From Corinectria fuckeliana (Eukaryota; Ascomycota; Sordariomycetes; Hypocreales; Nectriaceae), in NCBI GenBank assembly GCA_019137255.1, contig WPDH01000053.1, positions 175,989 to 239,988 on the forward strand: a DNA stretch of 64,000 nucleotides, given 5' to 3'. Shown piece after piece: positions 1-11,903 of this stretch. Within the stretch, counting starts at the first letter, position 1, and every line of letters starts with the position of its first letter. The notes under the pieces are model-generated. The model made no database searches, was not told the origin of the DNA, and saw nothing but the letters and a program-made list of their open reading frames with translations. The position numbers were made by a program, and so were the translations under genes.

Positions 1-296
1 CGGGAAAATTCTTCTTTGGCGAAGACGATGACGAGGAGGGCTTGGACGATGCACTGTTGAGCCCCACCGGCTGGTCATCGCCACCTGCGAACACTGGTGG
101 GCTGCAGCGGTCAGTCTCTTCCAGCAGCCTCCTTGACGACCCTGCCGGTATGCGCCGCACGCCTTCCGGGATGCTTATGCCATACGAAGAAGGCGACCCA
201 GCCAATGGCGAGGGTATCTTTGGCCGTGTCATTGATACCGTCAACACAGCCCGTGACATTGCTCACGTTATCTGGAACGTGGGCTGGAGGAAGTGA
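1..296 (+). CDS. C-terminal end of an unrecognised protein (partial, 5' end outside window)
   Basis: An open frame runs from base 3 to a TGA at 294-296 with no start in view, so this is the last exon, or part of it, of a gene lying mainly to the left. The visible 97 residues begin with a short aromatic patch (KFFFGEDDDEEG) and an acidic stretch, continue through a Ser/Pro-rich low-complexity part, and end in a compact block, FGRVIDTVNTARDIAHV, closing with WNVGWRK at the terminus. The block looks conserved and helical, unlike the disordered part before it. I do not recognise the family with certainty. Downstream bases lack a further plausible exon, which supports this as the true C-terminus. 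Confidence 0.6.
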   Translation, partial: GKFFFGEDDDEEGLDDALLSPTGWSSPPANTGGLQRSVSSSSLLDDPAGMRRTPSGMLMPYEEGDPANGEGIFGRVIDTVNTARDIAHVIWNVGWRK

Positions 297-2740
297 TAGC
301 GTGGTTGCCGCACGAGCCATTACGCACCTGGTGTGGCCGACGAAATCGGCTCTATATTTAATGACCTAGCAAGTGTCGGTAACTACCTCTTGTTAGAGTG
401 GTTCTGTAACCTGAAGTGGCCATGGTTCATCCTCAGAGACGAGGACGATCTGAAGGTGCTGAGACTCATTTCCCCGACGCGACTGGCAAGCCGGACACCT
501 TATACTATACAGGGCATCTCCCGACCTTATTTACCAACCAGAGCGAGATTGCACCTCGAGAATATTCAGGCTACAATACAGTCCTAGTTCGACACTACGA
601 CTATACTTGGAAAGCGACCTTTGATACGACCGGTCGATTTACGGTCTGTACGAGATGAAGCAGGCGGAGAGAGTGTGAAAGAGAGCGAAAGAGACAGTGT
701 AACCGGATTAAAGAAAAGTAATGGGCCTGATAACAACAGCTTGGCAAGCTGTGAAGGGCAGCGACCCCGCCAGGAAACGATGGCCACGATGCGGACTCTG
801 TACGAGTGCGAGGGACAACGACGAAGAGCCATAGCATGGTGTTTACGAGCCGGTGCCGAAGTCGGGTGCCGAGGGCTACTGCGCCGATGCATGCACATAC
901 CGCCTCGCAGCAAAGCAGCCTCGTGACCGCCCCTCACAGCCTCGACAACATCGGCGTGGAGGAATGGGTACGGACGGGCCCTTGGGGGCAATTTTGGGCC
1001 CGGGGAATGTTCGGCGTTTACTTTGATTTTTCTACGACTTTGATTCTGGCAGTTTCTTCATGATATCCAGGAGAGGGGGCCTACGAACCGGAGGGGCCAG
1101 CACGAGCGATTACGGCAAAGGAAATACAGGAAAGGCTACCGGCAAACGGAATGGAAGGAAGGGGAGGATAAACGAAAAGGGAAATGCAAAAAGGAGCGCA
1201 TTCGCAGCCAAAAACCGGGCAGACTCAAATTTCCAATGCGTTGGTGCGTGAAGTCACTGCCCATACATTTGCCCATGGCATGGGTCTGGGGTGAAAGGAA
1301 GCAAGCAGGGCCAGGCAAAGCACACGCGCACTTGGCAGGAATTATAAACAAGCGATAACCAAAACTTTTACTACAAATACTACAACGTACAATACAAGGC
1401 ACAATCTAATACCGCGCGCATTGCTCCACGGACAACCGCGGATGTTTGTTTGCCGGGGCGGAGTCACAGAACACAGCCACTAGCAGTAACAACATCGGTC
1501 AGAGTCCACAATGGAAGGGGAAAACAAGGCACGTAAGCCTACTTCGTACTTCGTACAAACGTACCTTGCTCGTACAGCGGCATTAATCAATCCTGCAGCG
1601 CCTAGATATGTACTTGCAAAGTACGAATGCGGTGTCGCCTGCCGCCGTTTGAGTTTTCGTTGCTTCTTTTCTTATTTTATTTCTTTTTCTTCTTATTCGC
1701 CACTGAGGAATTCTGTACAAAGTGATTGAGTGGCTGGACGGATAAATCAGCCTCGTTTTGTTTATCCACCTCGGCCCCGGCGAATAAGCGTCCACGTGAA
1801 TCGCCAAGTTTTTCTTCCCCTTCGGGACCTGGTCAACTGGTCTGTGCCCCTTGGCTTTCCGGGGCGACGGAGGTGCGCGCGTGACGATTCTAGTCTTGGT
1901 ATTTCGGACTCCACGTGCGCTTTTTGCTCGGCGAAACTACATAATAAGACGACGAGGCGAGATGATAGGATTGGACTGATTGCCTCGTCACTCGTTCATG
2001 GGCAACTCGCGTACGTCGTCCTGTTGCCTCGCTCCATCGCGCGCTCACGGGGCGGTTTAGTTTAGGCTTTTATGAATGGACAGCGAGCCAACGCACCTTT
2101 ATGACGAATCATGTCGAGAAGGAGTCGGCGTCGTACGTTTTACTTGCCATCACGGGGACCGATATGAATGATACATGGTACTCTACGCAAAAAAGGTCAG
2201 AGCGGAAAATGTGGGAATGGCTAGTTCCCGTCTAGTTGGATTGAGAGATTGCCGTGAGGCGACGTAATTGAGCTGTCTTGTGCTTCAAGCTTGTTTCGCA
2301 GGGACAACGAGAGGCCGCCCTGTGTTGCCTGTTTGTGCAGCTGGGCTTTCCCTTGTTGCCTTGCTGTTCCCTGATCCTCGTTCTATGACGAGTAGCAGAG
2401 ACCAATATATCCAATCAGCGCATCAACGACCTCGCACGGGGTTGTATCCAACGCAGGGGCGGCTGTAGCCCGCAAATTGCTGTCATGATGCGGGGGAGGC
2501 TCCACGCCAATTCGGCAGCCCATCAGGTAGCACGATACTGTACGTCAAGTGGAGAAACCTGTGCAGTACTTGAGTACATGGTGAACATGTACAACGCGGT
2601 ATTGAAGGGACTTTGGGACGAGGGATGGTAGTTTGGACTTCCGTCTTCGCCCGCTGCCCCTGTGCGCTCGAGGCGAGGCGACCGAACCCCTGGGCCGTAG
2701 ACTAGACATCCCGGCCGTATGCAAACGGACGGCGGCCAGC
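297..2740. other. Intergenic, no gene seen (2.4 kb)
   Basis: Only short open frames occur here, without splice-compatible partners or recognisable motifs. It should hold the 3' UTR of the gene ending at 296 and, at its right end, the 3' UTR of the minus-strand RNase gene. TTCGTAC/CGTAC-rich patches occur around 1545-1625. Confidence 0.5.
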
Positions 2741-5700
2741 TCACGATGATGTCACCTCAGTCGCAGTTTCAGTCTCAGTCTCGGTCTCATCGTGCCCTAG
2801 GTACCTGATGGCCTTGACGAGGATGACCTGTGAGTGGACGTTGACATCGACGAGCTCAACCTCGAACTCGTCGCCCAACTTGACGTCTCTGACAAGCACT
2901 AGCTTGTTCATCCCTTCCACGTCCATGATTGCATTGAGACCGAAAAGATTGATATGGCCCATCAACCCCTGACGCCATTGCGAGTCAACCGTGAAGCGCA
3001 TCGAACGCGGGGCCGTCTTCTCAAACTTCCACGCACGCACGAGCGCCATGAGAATCCACTCCTTGACGCCCCACGACACGACACGCGCCATCTTCTCGCG
3101 CATGTGTAGTAGTGAGAGTGTGTTGCTGAGCGTTTCCGACTTGAAGGGAAGGACGCTGTCAAGATCGTCGACGGCTGGGTCGACTGGCCGCTTCACCTCT
3201 CGCTCATGAGCCAGTGCGGCGTGCACCTGCCAGTGGACAATGAGGTCGGAGAAGCGGCGCAGGGGGGACGTAGCCTTGGCGTACATGTCTAAGCCGAGCA
3301 TGAAGTACGGGCCTGGCGTCGACGACAGTTGGATACCTCCGGTAAGGCGGGCAAGCTGCTGCCGTTTGGCTGGCGATGGTGGCGTTCCATCTTTTAGAAG
3401 CGGGTAGATCTCTTTCGTAGCGTACTCGTAAATCGCCGCAAAGTTGGACGACGAATTGGCATCCTTGCGGTACGGGAGAGGGATACCACGGTCCGAACAC
3501 CACCGAGCCGCAATCTCACCTGCGAGCACCATGGTATTGGAAACCACCGATGCGCCGTTCGAGGGCTCGTAGCTAACCTTGATGTAAGGATCTGGGGGCA
3601 GCATGATAGTATCCTTTGAGGATGATGGCACGTCCTCAAAGGCAACTGTGACTGATGGCCCAGGGGCAAAGTAGGGCCACGCCCCCTTGTCCAGCCGCTT
3701 CCGCTTGAGGGCTTCGGCAAGACGGTACAAGGTCAAGAGGTCCTTCTTGCTGTCGTCATCCAAGTCCTCAGGAGTAATCATTGGCCGATTGGGTGTCGAC
3801 TTAGCTGTCTCCGGAAGTGTGCCGACTGCGAGAGTTTGCTCGGAAACAGGTGGAGGCGCGGGTTCCTGGCAAAACTTGGAGACATCTTCTGGATCAAGAT
3901 AAGTTACCTTGTGGAGGACACCCGGCTCAACCTTGTAATCGAGAAGGTCACCAGCCTCATTGACCCTCGCACTCCATGTCAGAGCCGGCCGGCCTGCTGC
4001 CAGGGAGTAGCTCTTCACTAGGCCCTCGGACTTGTAGTCGTTCGAGTTGTCCATCCCAATGTCAGATGGCAACATTGCTTGAAAGTGACCTGGAAGGTAG
4101 ATATTCTCAGGTATCAGCTCCATGAACTTGCACAACTCCGAGTCTGGCAGGATCCCCGAGGCAGGATCTGCCGTGTGAACGTGGATCCAAAACTCTCCAG
4201 GCTTCTCCGTCTTTTCCAAAGAGACACCATCATCGATGATCATTGTCGAGGGAGCATCAATGCAGAGGACGTTGGCGTCTGTCCATTCCTTCCTGGATCC
4301 TGCGGCAATGTCGGGTCGCTGTGACTCCTCGATTTGGGCCGGAACCTCGCGAACCAGGCCACCACCACTCTCAATCCTGGCTCCTGGAAATCGGACTTTG
4401 TACCGGGATGGGATTTCCCACGGCGGTATCATACCGAGTTCCTGAAGGAAGGTCCAAGCTGTGGTCTGGTCCAGAGGGGCCCCGTCGTATAGTTCCAAAG
4501 CTCGCAGGATAATGCTGCCATAAGCGTGAAAGCGGGACGCATCTTCAAAGAGATCGTAGCTTGCCCACCACTCGAGATATCGAATAATATCCATATTTGA
4601 TCTTGACCATTCTACTGCCTCCAGCGTAACTCCGGGCGAAGGGGCCAGAATCCCGTACGGCGTCCACGAGCGCTTTGTGCGATTAGTCTGGACAATCTCC
4701 CTGGCTCTCAGTATGAAGTTGCCGAGCGCAGATCCTTCAAGCTCTTCCGGGGAAGGGGGCGCGAGCTGATTGCTCCTCACAACTGAATAGTCGCGAACCA
4801 GTGTAGAAACACGATTGATCATCGTCATATCAAAGTACGGAAAAACTTCGAAGAGGTGGTCCTTTCTATGACAGTCTGGAGATGGGCTCAAGGGGCGAAA
4901 AACGAACTCGTTCCGGTATAGGGCTGAGTGAACAGCGTAGAGAGCCGCGGGCGGGATGTTCTTGCCCTCCCTAGCAGACTTGGGCAGCAGAATCTCGGCA
5001 ATCTCAAAGAGGCTGAGATACTTCGTCTTTTTCCCATCCGAGACCAGAGCCCTCGCTCGGTCTAGATTGGTGAGACTGTTTTGGTAGTACTCATCAGACG
5101 ATGACACGAACTTGTTCATCTTCTGAATCAGCTCGGCACCAGCCTCTCGTGAAGGCCCTTTGTCGTCCCTTCGTAACGCCCAAATCTCGTCTGCACTGGC
5201 ATTCTTCGGGAGTTGGTCCAACAACGGGCGAATTTCGGAGGCGCTGGCGAAGTTGGACACTGTGAATATCGCAGCGAAGCCCAAGCTGACGACCCACTTG
5301 CCATTGATGGTATAGAAGTGATTTCGGTCTCCAAAGTAACCAAGGTAGATCCCAAAGAGCGGCGTACGGGAACCGGGTTGCCTATTGGAATGTCAGCCAT
5401 GTTGAGGGCATAGGGTAAGTAGACCAACCTCATCTCAACCAAGTCACCGGGATTTCGAGTACTGGAGCCGACGATGGCAACCTCGGCATCATCACCTGGG
5501 CCACTGTCAGTAGCCTCAGCCATACCCTCATTGTCGGACTTGAAGTAGTCCAGCTCTGAGGAGCCGGTCGACTGGGGTCTGGTGTTGGTGTTGGTTACTT
5601 TTCCGTAAAATGTGCTGTCGGGGAGGAGGTAACGCGGGGTCTCGTTCACTGGAGCCCAATCTTTCAGTTGTTCTCGCATGGGCCGTGTATCTGGAGGAGC

Positions 5701-6011
5701 GACATCTGGAGGAGCCGCGGGAATGGACTTTGAGATGCTCCGTGGCCCAAGAGAATTCTCTGCTAAAATGGGCCTTGGAATGCTTGTTGTGCCGAGGGGA
5801 TTATCTGCAGGGCTTTGTTGCGTGCTGATGGGGTTCTGAAGCAGCGGTGATCAGTATCAAGGCCATTGGCATGGTGTGAGGTCAAGACGAGACTAACTCT
5901 TTGCCTGGAATCCAATCGACGAGCGAATGCCGGGCCGGAGTGCTGCAGGCCATTGCGAACCTGACCGAGGCACCTCCAGCACACGTACTGACGTCTTGAT
6001 GCTGCCAACAT
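2741..6011 (-). CDS. cyt-4: Mitochondrial 3'-5' exoribonuclease, RNase II/RNB family (CYT-4/DSS1-like)
   Basis: Exons on the minus strand are 6011-5898, 5835-5429 and 5381-2741, giving 1053 residues, close to Neurospora CYT-4 size. The introns (62 and 47 nt) have GTTAGT and GTTGGT donors and keep the frame; the second restores the continuous stretch PLFGIYLGYF. The start gives a basic, Arg-rich N-terminus typical of a mitochondrial presequence. The RNB catalytic region contains IDAPSTMIIDDGVS (about residues 548-561) and, near the C-terminus, the family signature SPLRRFSDLIVHW. Known role of the family: the mtEXO/degradosome nuclease that degrades and processes mitochondrial RNA; CYT-4 loss impairs mitochondrial RNA splicing and turnover. 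One of the four expected acidic positions in the catalytic loop appears to be Ile. Function is family knowledge; gene structure is read directly. Confidence 0.88.
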
Positions 6012-8194
6012 TTTGGCGATATCAAACTGTCGATATTTGACGTACTACATACAAAGTACGTTAGGCTAGAAAATTTTAGCCACAACCGCGTTGGCGTTGC
6101 GACTGGCGTCACGCTGTCACATGACATGCTGTGGCACCTGCCACACCACTTTACAGGTTGTACTGCCTCGTCCTAGGGCGTCCATGTCTCAAGGCAAGCC
6201 GCATTCCATTGTTCCCGGTGCAACAACGACACAACATCAAGCACTCATCCACTATAGAAAGAATTGCCTTGGTATTTTCTGACGACACTTCGTTCTTCCG
6301 GCATTGTGCATAATGTCGGTTCATGCTCATCTCGGAAGATGCAAAAGGTAAGGTTGTTACCGAATCCCACATACGAGATCAATAACAAGTAGCATCGTTT
6401 ATGATTCCTTCAGCGACCGAGGTGCCTGGACTGGAAAAGGGGGGGTGGCCTTTGCCAGGAGCGGGCTTGGACAAGTTTGATTTGAAGAACATGGCAAGGC
6501 ACCCGACAGATCGACATTGCGGTTCCCGCTTCGAAACGGCGGTCACCGAGTCCCATTGATCAACCGAGCCAAACCGGAGGCGCCATTGAGAGTGTACAGA
6601 TAACCTGAGGACCCCCCCCTGGTCTAACCTGAGGGGGGTCCTCAGGTTATCTGTACACTCCGGCATTGACGACTCCCGAAGTTCATCTCGTTGCGTGCGG
6701 AGAGATTGGCTGGTTGCAGCCATCAGCCGACCAAGATGTGATGGGGTCATGGCGAGGCCAAAGAGTTTCTAAGGCATTTCCCCGCCCTTTCGACGCAGCC
6801 AACGAATGAAGACGAGGTCCAGGAGGAGATGTCCTACATAAATTACAGTATGACAGAGGTGGCCGGCCTGGCCGCCTTCATCCATGTTTCCCATTGGAAA
6901 GGCTGTTTCGGCCTGCATGGTTCCGATCGTCGAACGACCCCCCGGCTTTGCTGCTTAAATCCCCGCAATTAAACAGGACGACTGCGCCTCGTTGACTGGG
7001 CCAACCAGCCGACTGCTCTGTACGGATACCGGAACTAAAGAAAGACATGTTACAGGCCGAGACCAGTGTCCACCGGTTGATGAGCACCGGAGCTGTGACG
7101 AGAAGCCTCGCGGTCTTAGGATGTGCGGTCTTACTACGTACCCAGAAGTCGGCCAGAGGCACTAATAAGAACCAACCATCCAACACGAGCGCCCCTCCAC
7201 TCGACTGCAGACGCTAGCCGCATGCACTAGACAGATTAGGTGCCGGGCAGACGCAGGAACAATCTCTCGACCCGCCGCCCGATGAGCCGGTTGATTCGAA
7301 GGGACTCAAGGCTAAGAGATGTGCCTGAGCCAGCCAGGACTACGTTAGGTAGCTCGCTGAACCAGTCGGGGGCCGTGCCAGACGAGGCCACACTGGGAAA
7401 GAGGCAAAGGCCAAGCTCATCGAGCTCATCTCCCAGTACCACACATCTGCCATAGTGCAGGCCTGGGCCAGCACGCCCAGTCACCATGGGCGGTCGTTGT
7501 GTTAATATCGCTTCCAAGCTCAACTCCCCCGGTACGAGGTTCCTTGGCCATTCATTTGCTGGATGGCATCGCCTTCCTGGGCTGCTCGCCCGGTTCATCC
7601 TGCGGTTCCCGTCTCCTCGTGTGGCCCCCGTTCCTCCCCCTTGGGCTGCCCGTTTGGGTGTCGAGTCCCCCTTGAACGACCGAGGCGACTTAAATTACAC
7701 ATTGCACATGATCCACAACTTCCCCTATTTGGCGACGAACCCTGCGAGCTGCTGGGATGTCAGTGATCCGGGTGATAGGCCATCGCCTCCAACGGTGGTC
7801 GCGGTGATTCACTGTCGGGAGCCAACCCCTGTCCATCTTGAACTGTGGTGCGATTGGTCGACCCGCGCAACTTACCTATCATTGTCCAGCCTATTCCTGG
7901 CTAACTTTGAGCCGGCTCTTCGCCAATGCGACGAGGCCCCCCCGACCTATGGAGATCGAGTGCTCGAGCTGGCCGCCGCAATAATAACATCGCCGGGTCT
8001 CGCCTTCAAATTCGCTCTCTTTTCTTCTTCTTCTCCCCCTTCTATCCCTCACGATCCTGTCAATGTCGAGACTTTGAAAGCACTGCCAACTTTGCTTTCA
8101 CCCTCGTTTCGTTCCCATCCCACTTACCGCTTCACTCTTTCAGCGGGCATTCGTTTCTCAACCCAACTATACACCTCACCCTAATCTATTCACT
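6012..8194. other. Divergent intergenic region between RNase gene and GH17 gene
   Basis: This 2.2-kb space should contain both promoters. No supported gene is present. It contains the 71-nt foldback element at 6590-6660 and, close to the GH17 start, a pyrimidine-rich tract around 8005-8055 typical of strongly expressed fungal genes. Confidence 0.5.
6590..6660. repeat. 71-nt foldback element with 28-bp perfect inverted arms
   Basis: Bases 6590-6617 and 6633-6660 are exact reverse complements (28 bp), separated by a 15-nt loop. The arms run from GAGTGTACAG inward to a C/G run. The element is bounded by CGCCATTGA (6581-6589) and CGGCATTGA (6661-6669), a direct repeat matching at 8 of 9 bases. 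That looks like a target-site duplication of the size made by hAT- or Mutator-type transposases. The structure is read directly; a transposon origin is inference. A structured RNA or a recent palindromic insertion are alternatives. Confidence 0.7.
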
Positions 8195-10111
8195 ATGAAG
8201 GGAGTTGTTATCGCCGCCGCCGTTGCGGTCATGGCCACCGGCGCCCAAGCCGCTTACCCCCATCACCGCCGAGCTCACGACCTCTTCAAGCGAGACTATG
8301 AGAGCTGCGTTCCGGGATGCACCACCATCTGGTCCACCGTCACCGGCTCTGCTACCCGTACGAAATGAAGCTCAACCCCGAATGCCCGGAGCTATCTTGC
8401 TGACTTGCTTACAGTTATCCCCAACCCTCCCCCGGCCACTTCCAGCTCCGCTGTCTTCACCAGCAGCGCTGCCCCGAAGCCCAAGCCCAAGCCCGAGACT
8501 ACCCCGAAGGCTGAGGCCATCACTCCTACCGCTAAGGAGGTGACCAGCAGCGCCGAGGCTACTCCCACCTCTACCTCTACCTCGGTCGAGGTTGTCGTCG
8601 TCCCGGTCCCTACTCCTGATGTCCACGACTGCCCTACCCCCGGCACTTACACCTTCCCCGCAGCCACCGTCACTGTGACCGAGTCCACCACCGTCTGTGG
8701 CGTCAAGGCCACCAAGGTGCCCGCCGGAACTCACACCCTCGGAGGTGTTGTCACCGTTGTCGAGACCCAGACCACTGTGACCTGCCCTTACGCCAAGGAG
8801 ACCGAGGTCAACGGAGTTGTCACCAACGTCATTGAGACCACTGTGTATGTCTGCCCCAGCGCTGGCACATACACCATCGCTCCTCTCACCAAGACCTGCG
8901 AGGAGGAGACTGTCCTGGTCTATCCCGTCCCGACCAACTACGCCCCTGGTACCTACACTGCTCCCGAGCAGGTTGTCACCGTCACCGAGACCGGTTATGT
9001 CTACGTCTGCCCCTACACCAGCAAGGGCCTTACCACCACCCCCGCTCCCACCCCTGTTAAGGCTACCTCTAAGGTTGTTTCCGAGACTCCTAAGGTTTCC
9101 ACGACCGCTGTTTATGAGGCCCCCAAGGCTTCTTCTAAGGTTGTCTACGAGGTCCCCAAGGCGTCCACTACGCCTATCTATGAGGCCCCCAAGGTCTCTT
9201 CCTCTAAGGTTGTCTATGAGGTGCCCACCTCCAAGGTCTCGTCCGAGGCCCCCAAGGAGAGTGCCAAGACCACCAAGCCCAAGAAGGTCAAGACCAGCGG
9301 CAGCCTCCAGGGCAGCAACGACCACTACGGTATCACCTACACTCCTTATCAGTCCGCCAACGGCGACTGCAAGGCTCCCGAGGAGGTCAACAGTGATATC
9401 AAGGACTTGAAGCAGAAGGGTTTCAGCATCGTCCGATCCTACTCTACCGACTGTGACACCCTCACCTCCGTCGGTCCCGCTTGCAAGGAGCACGGCATGG
9501 ACATGATCATTGGTGTCTTCGTCAAGGAGACTGGCTGCACCTACAACACCCCCGATGTCAAGAAGCAGGTCGATGCTATCGCCAAGTGGGCTGAGTGGGA
9601 TCTCGTCAAGCTCTTCGTTGTCGGCAATGAGGCTATCATGAACGGTTACTGCTCTGCCACCGAGCTTGCTGAGCTCATCACCGTCGTCAAGTCCAAGTGC
9701 TCCGGTTACACTGGCCCCTACACCATCGCCGAGACCCTCAACGTGTGGCAGCAGCCCGAGGTTTCGTCCACCATCTGCCCCGTCGTCGATGTCACCGGTG
9801 CCAACATCCACCCTTACTTCAACTCCGCTGTCAAGCCCTCTGCCGCTGGTGAGTTCGTCAGCGGTCAGCTCGACCTCCTCGCCGACGTCTGCTCCGGCAA
9901 CGATGTCATCAACCTGGAGTGTGGCTGGCCTACCCGCGGTACCTGCAACGGCTCTGCTTGCCCCGGTGAGAAGGAGCAGATCGCCGCCATTACTTCCATC
10001 CGTGAGTCTTGCGGCGACAAGACTGTCTTCTTCTCCTTCGAGGATGACATGTGGAAGGAGCCCGGTGACTGCGGCTGCGAGCAGAGCTGGGGTTCCAGCA
10101 GTTGCTTCTAA
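8195..10111 (+). CDS. btgE: Secreted GH17 glucan endo-1,3-beta-glucosidase, BtgE-like
   Basis: Exons are 8195-8357 and 8415-10111, giving 619 residues; the 57-nt intron has a GTACGA donor and a CTTACAG acceptor. The N-terminus is a clear signal peptide (residues 1-19), followed by a possible KR processing site at 32-33. The middle holds four related Cys/Thr/Val modules (GTYT...VTVTET type), then a low-complexity linker with repeated SSKVVYEVPK/IYEAPK units (about residues 275-340). The C-terminal third is the GH17 barrel, with acid/base Glu460 in VVGNEA and nucleophile Glu556 in NLECGW. Known role: remodelling of beta-1,3-glucan in the cell wall. No GPI signal is seen at the C-terminus, so it is probably soluble or wall-retained by the N-terminal modules. 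Strong codon bias suggests high expression. Confidence 0.92.
9068..9262 (+). repeat. Degenerate tandem repeat encoding the SSKVVYEVPK linker
   Basis: Within the GH17 gene, units of roughly 30-45 bases encode alternating VYEAPK, SSKVVYEVPK and IYEAPK peptides. The repeat forms the linker between the Cys-rich modules and the catalytic barrel and is a likely site of length variation between strains. Confidence 0.6.
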
Positions 10112-11903
10112 GCCAGCATCTCACTACCTCCAACTTACAGCATGCCAGTGTCCGCAAAAATCAACCCTCACACATGCTAGATGTATATGAGCCCTCTTCA
10201 ACCCGCCCGGCCCTGCCAGTTTCTCTCCCCTGCAGATGTCCTCTTGCCCAACCTCCGCATTCTACGATACCATTTTAAACAACAAAACAAATCCTTTGGG
10301 CGGAGTCGGAAAGCCCGGCGCGTCAAACGCTCTTCTTCACGTGGCGACATGGGCTCCTGTGCGGCACTGCATCCTAGCGATGGCAAACTAGAGACGAAAG
10401 CGACTGGGTCGGCCTCGAAGACTTGTTCCGAGTAACGCGTTTTGTCCTTTGTGCTTTCCCTATGTGGTCTTGCGATGTATATATTAACGGTCCTCAGATA
10501 TTTTCATGGTTCTCGGCGAGAGGTGGATTTTACAACAACCCCATCTGGGACCGGAGGATCTGTATGTACGCTCTATTGGCCGGGTTGTCATCTAGCCTCT
10601 GCTTCATGCAGCTGTAATTCATTAGTGTCTCACATTCGCCTTGCCTGCTTGTGATTTCATGACTTGTTTTCCCGTCTATGTGATGTACTCTGTGAGTCAC
10701 ATTTTTTACATGTACACTTGTCACCTGCGGTTGCCATGGCACATTCTTGTCTCACCCAACAAATCAACCCTCAGTCCCCCACGCATCTTTAGATTATTCC
10801 AAGCGGAAGAGACTCCGCTTCCGCGCTCTCTAGCTAGACAATAGGAAGCAAGGGAAGGGTGACGTCGCAGGTAAAAGGGGGAGCATACATACACAGCACA
10901 CCCTCCCCCAATAAGGATCCGCAGTGGCGTTGAGACAAGGGCAAGTAGATAAATGAGGTCGACAAGGACCTAGCCCGGAAAAGAGCAGAAGATGGTAAGA
11001 CGAGAGCCCATTCTGTCTCGGATTATCAACGGGTGTGTGTCCCATCCGTAGCTTCGGGGAGTTTGCGGGAGATGATGGAGACAACACACAAAGGGCGGTG
11101 TGTGGGAGGAGAAACGATATCCCTCTGTGCAGTTATTACTGATTGCAATGCAGAAGCTGTTCGAGACATGCATTGTATGAGGTTGTCAGGCATGGCATAT
11201 GGGAGATGGGAAAGCATCGTATAGACTTGGATCTGGACCAACAGTTGCTTCTCATTATTCAGCGTTCATCTTAGATCCGGATCTCAAGTCCGCCAGGAAA
11301 ATTAACTTTTGCTAAGTATACAATCTCAACCAGTCTCTCCACAATGGGGATCGATACCCGAGGCTATCCAGATAAGAAAACACCAACATTTCACCAGGCA
11401 AACACGAAACGACCAAAATGCCCAGGCCCCAGTTAGATTGCGGGTCACCGCCATGTGATAAAGTCCCACCATTTGATATGCGAATGCCGTAGCCAGTTGC
11501 CAAGCCGTTGTATTCGGTCCCCGGGAATGAATATACCTTCTACAGCCATGACGATAAAAAATACTTAAAAAAGAAAGAAGAGTAGTGATGAGTCCTATAT
11601 TTTTGAGATGGTGAGCCGCGTCGTCGATGAGTTACGAATTGGCCTGTTGGAAGAGTACTAATTCTACTAAAGAACGGAGGGAGACCGATTATATGGCAAA
11701 GAAAAGGGTATAATGCCTGAAACGTAATTGCGGGCGTGTTGGGGAGCGAGTTTAGAAAAGGACAATGAGCTGTCGGATGGGAGGGGAAGAAGGGGTTGCT
11801 GTGAGTATGGAGGGATTTGGTTTAGACGTAGTCCAAACTTGCCGTTGTACAAATCTCCCCATGTAGACTAGAGCCCTCGGGGGGGTCTGAGTCTGCGGCT
11901 GTC
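10112..11903. other. Convergent intergenic region, no gene seen (1.8 kb)
   Basis: This lies between the 3' ends of the GH17 gene and the WD40 gene, so it should hold both 3' UTRs. Only short frames without recognisable protein features are present. Confidence 0.5.

Noticed and set aside
7486..8184. 232-codon plus-strand frame upstream of the GH17 gene
   Set aside because: It lies in the promoter and leader, is Pro/Ser-rich, and has no domain or splice-supported extension.
8372..9811. 479-codon antisense frame opposite the GH17 gene
   Set aside because: It is a mirror of the highly biased GH17 coding strand (third-position C/G removes antisense stops); the Gly/Asp/Leu-rich product has no domain.
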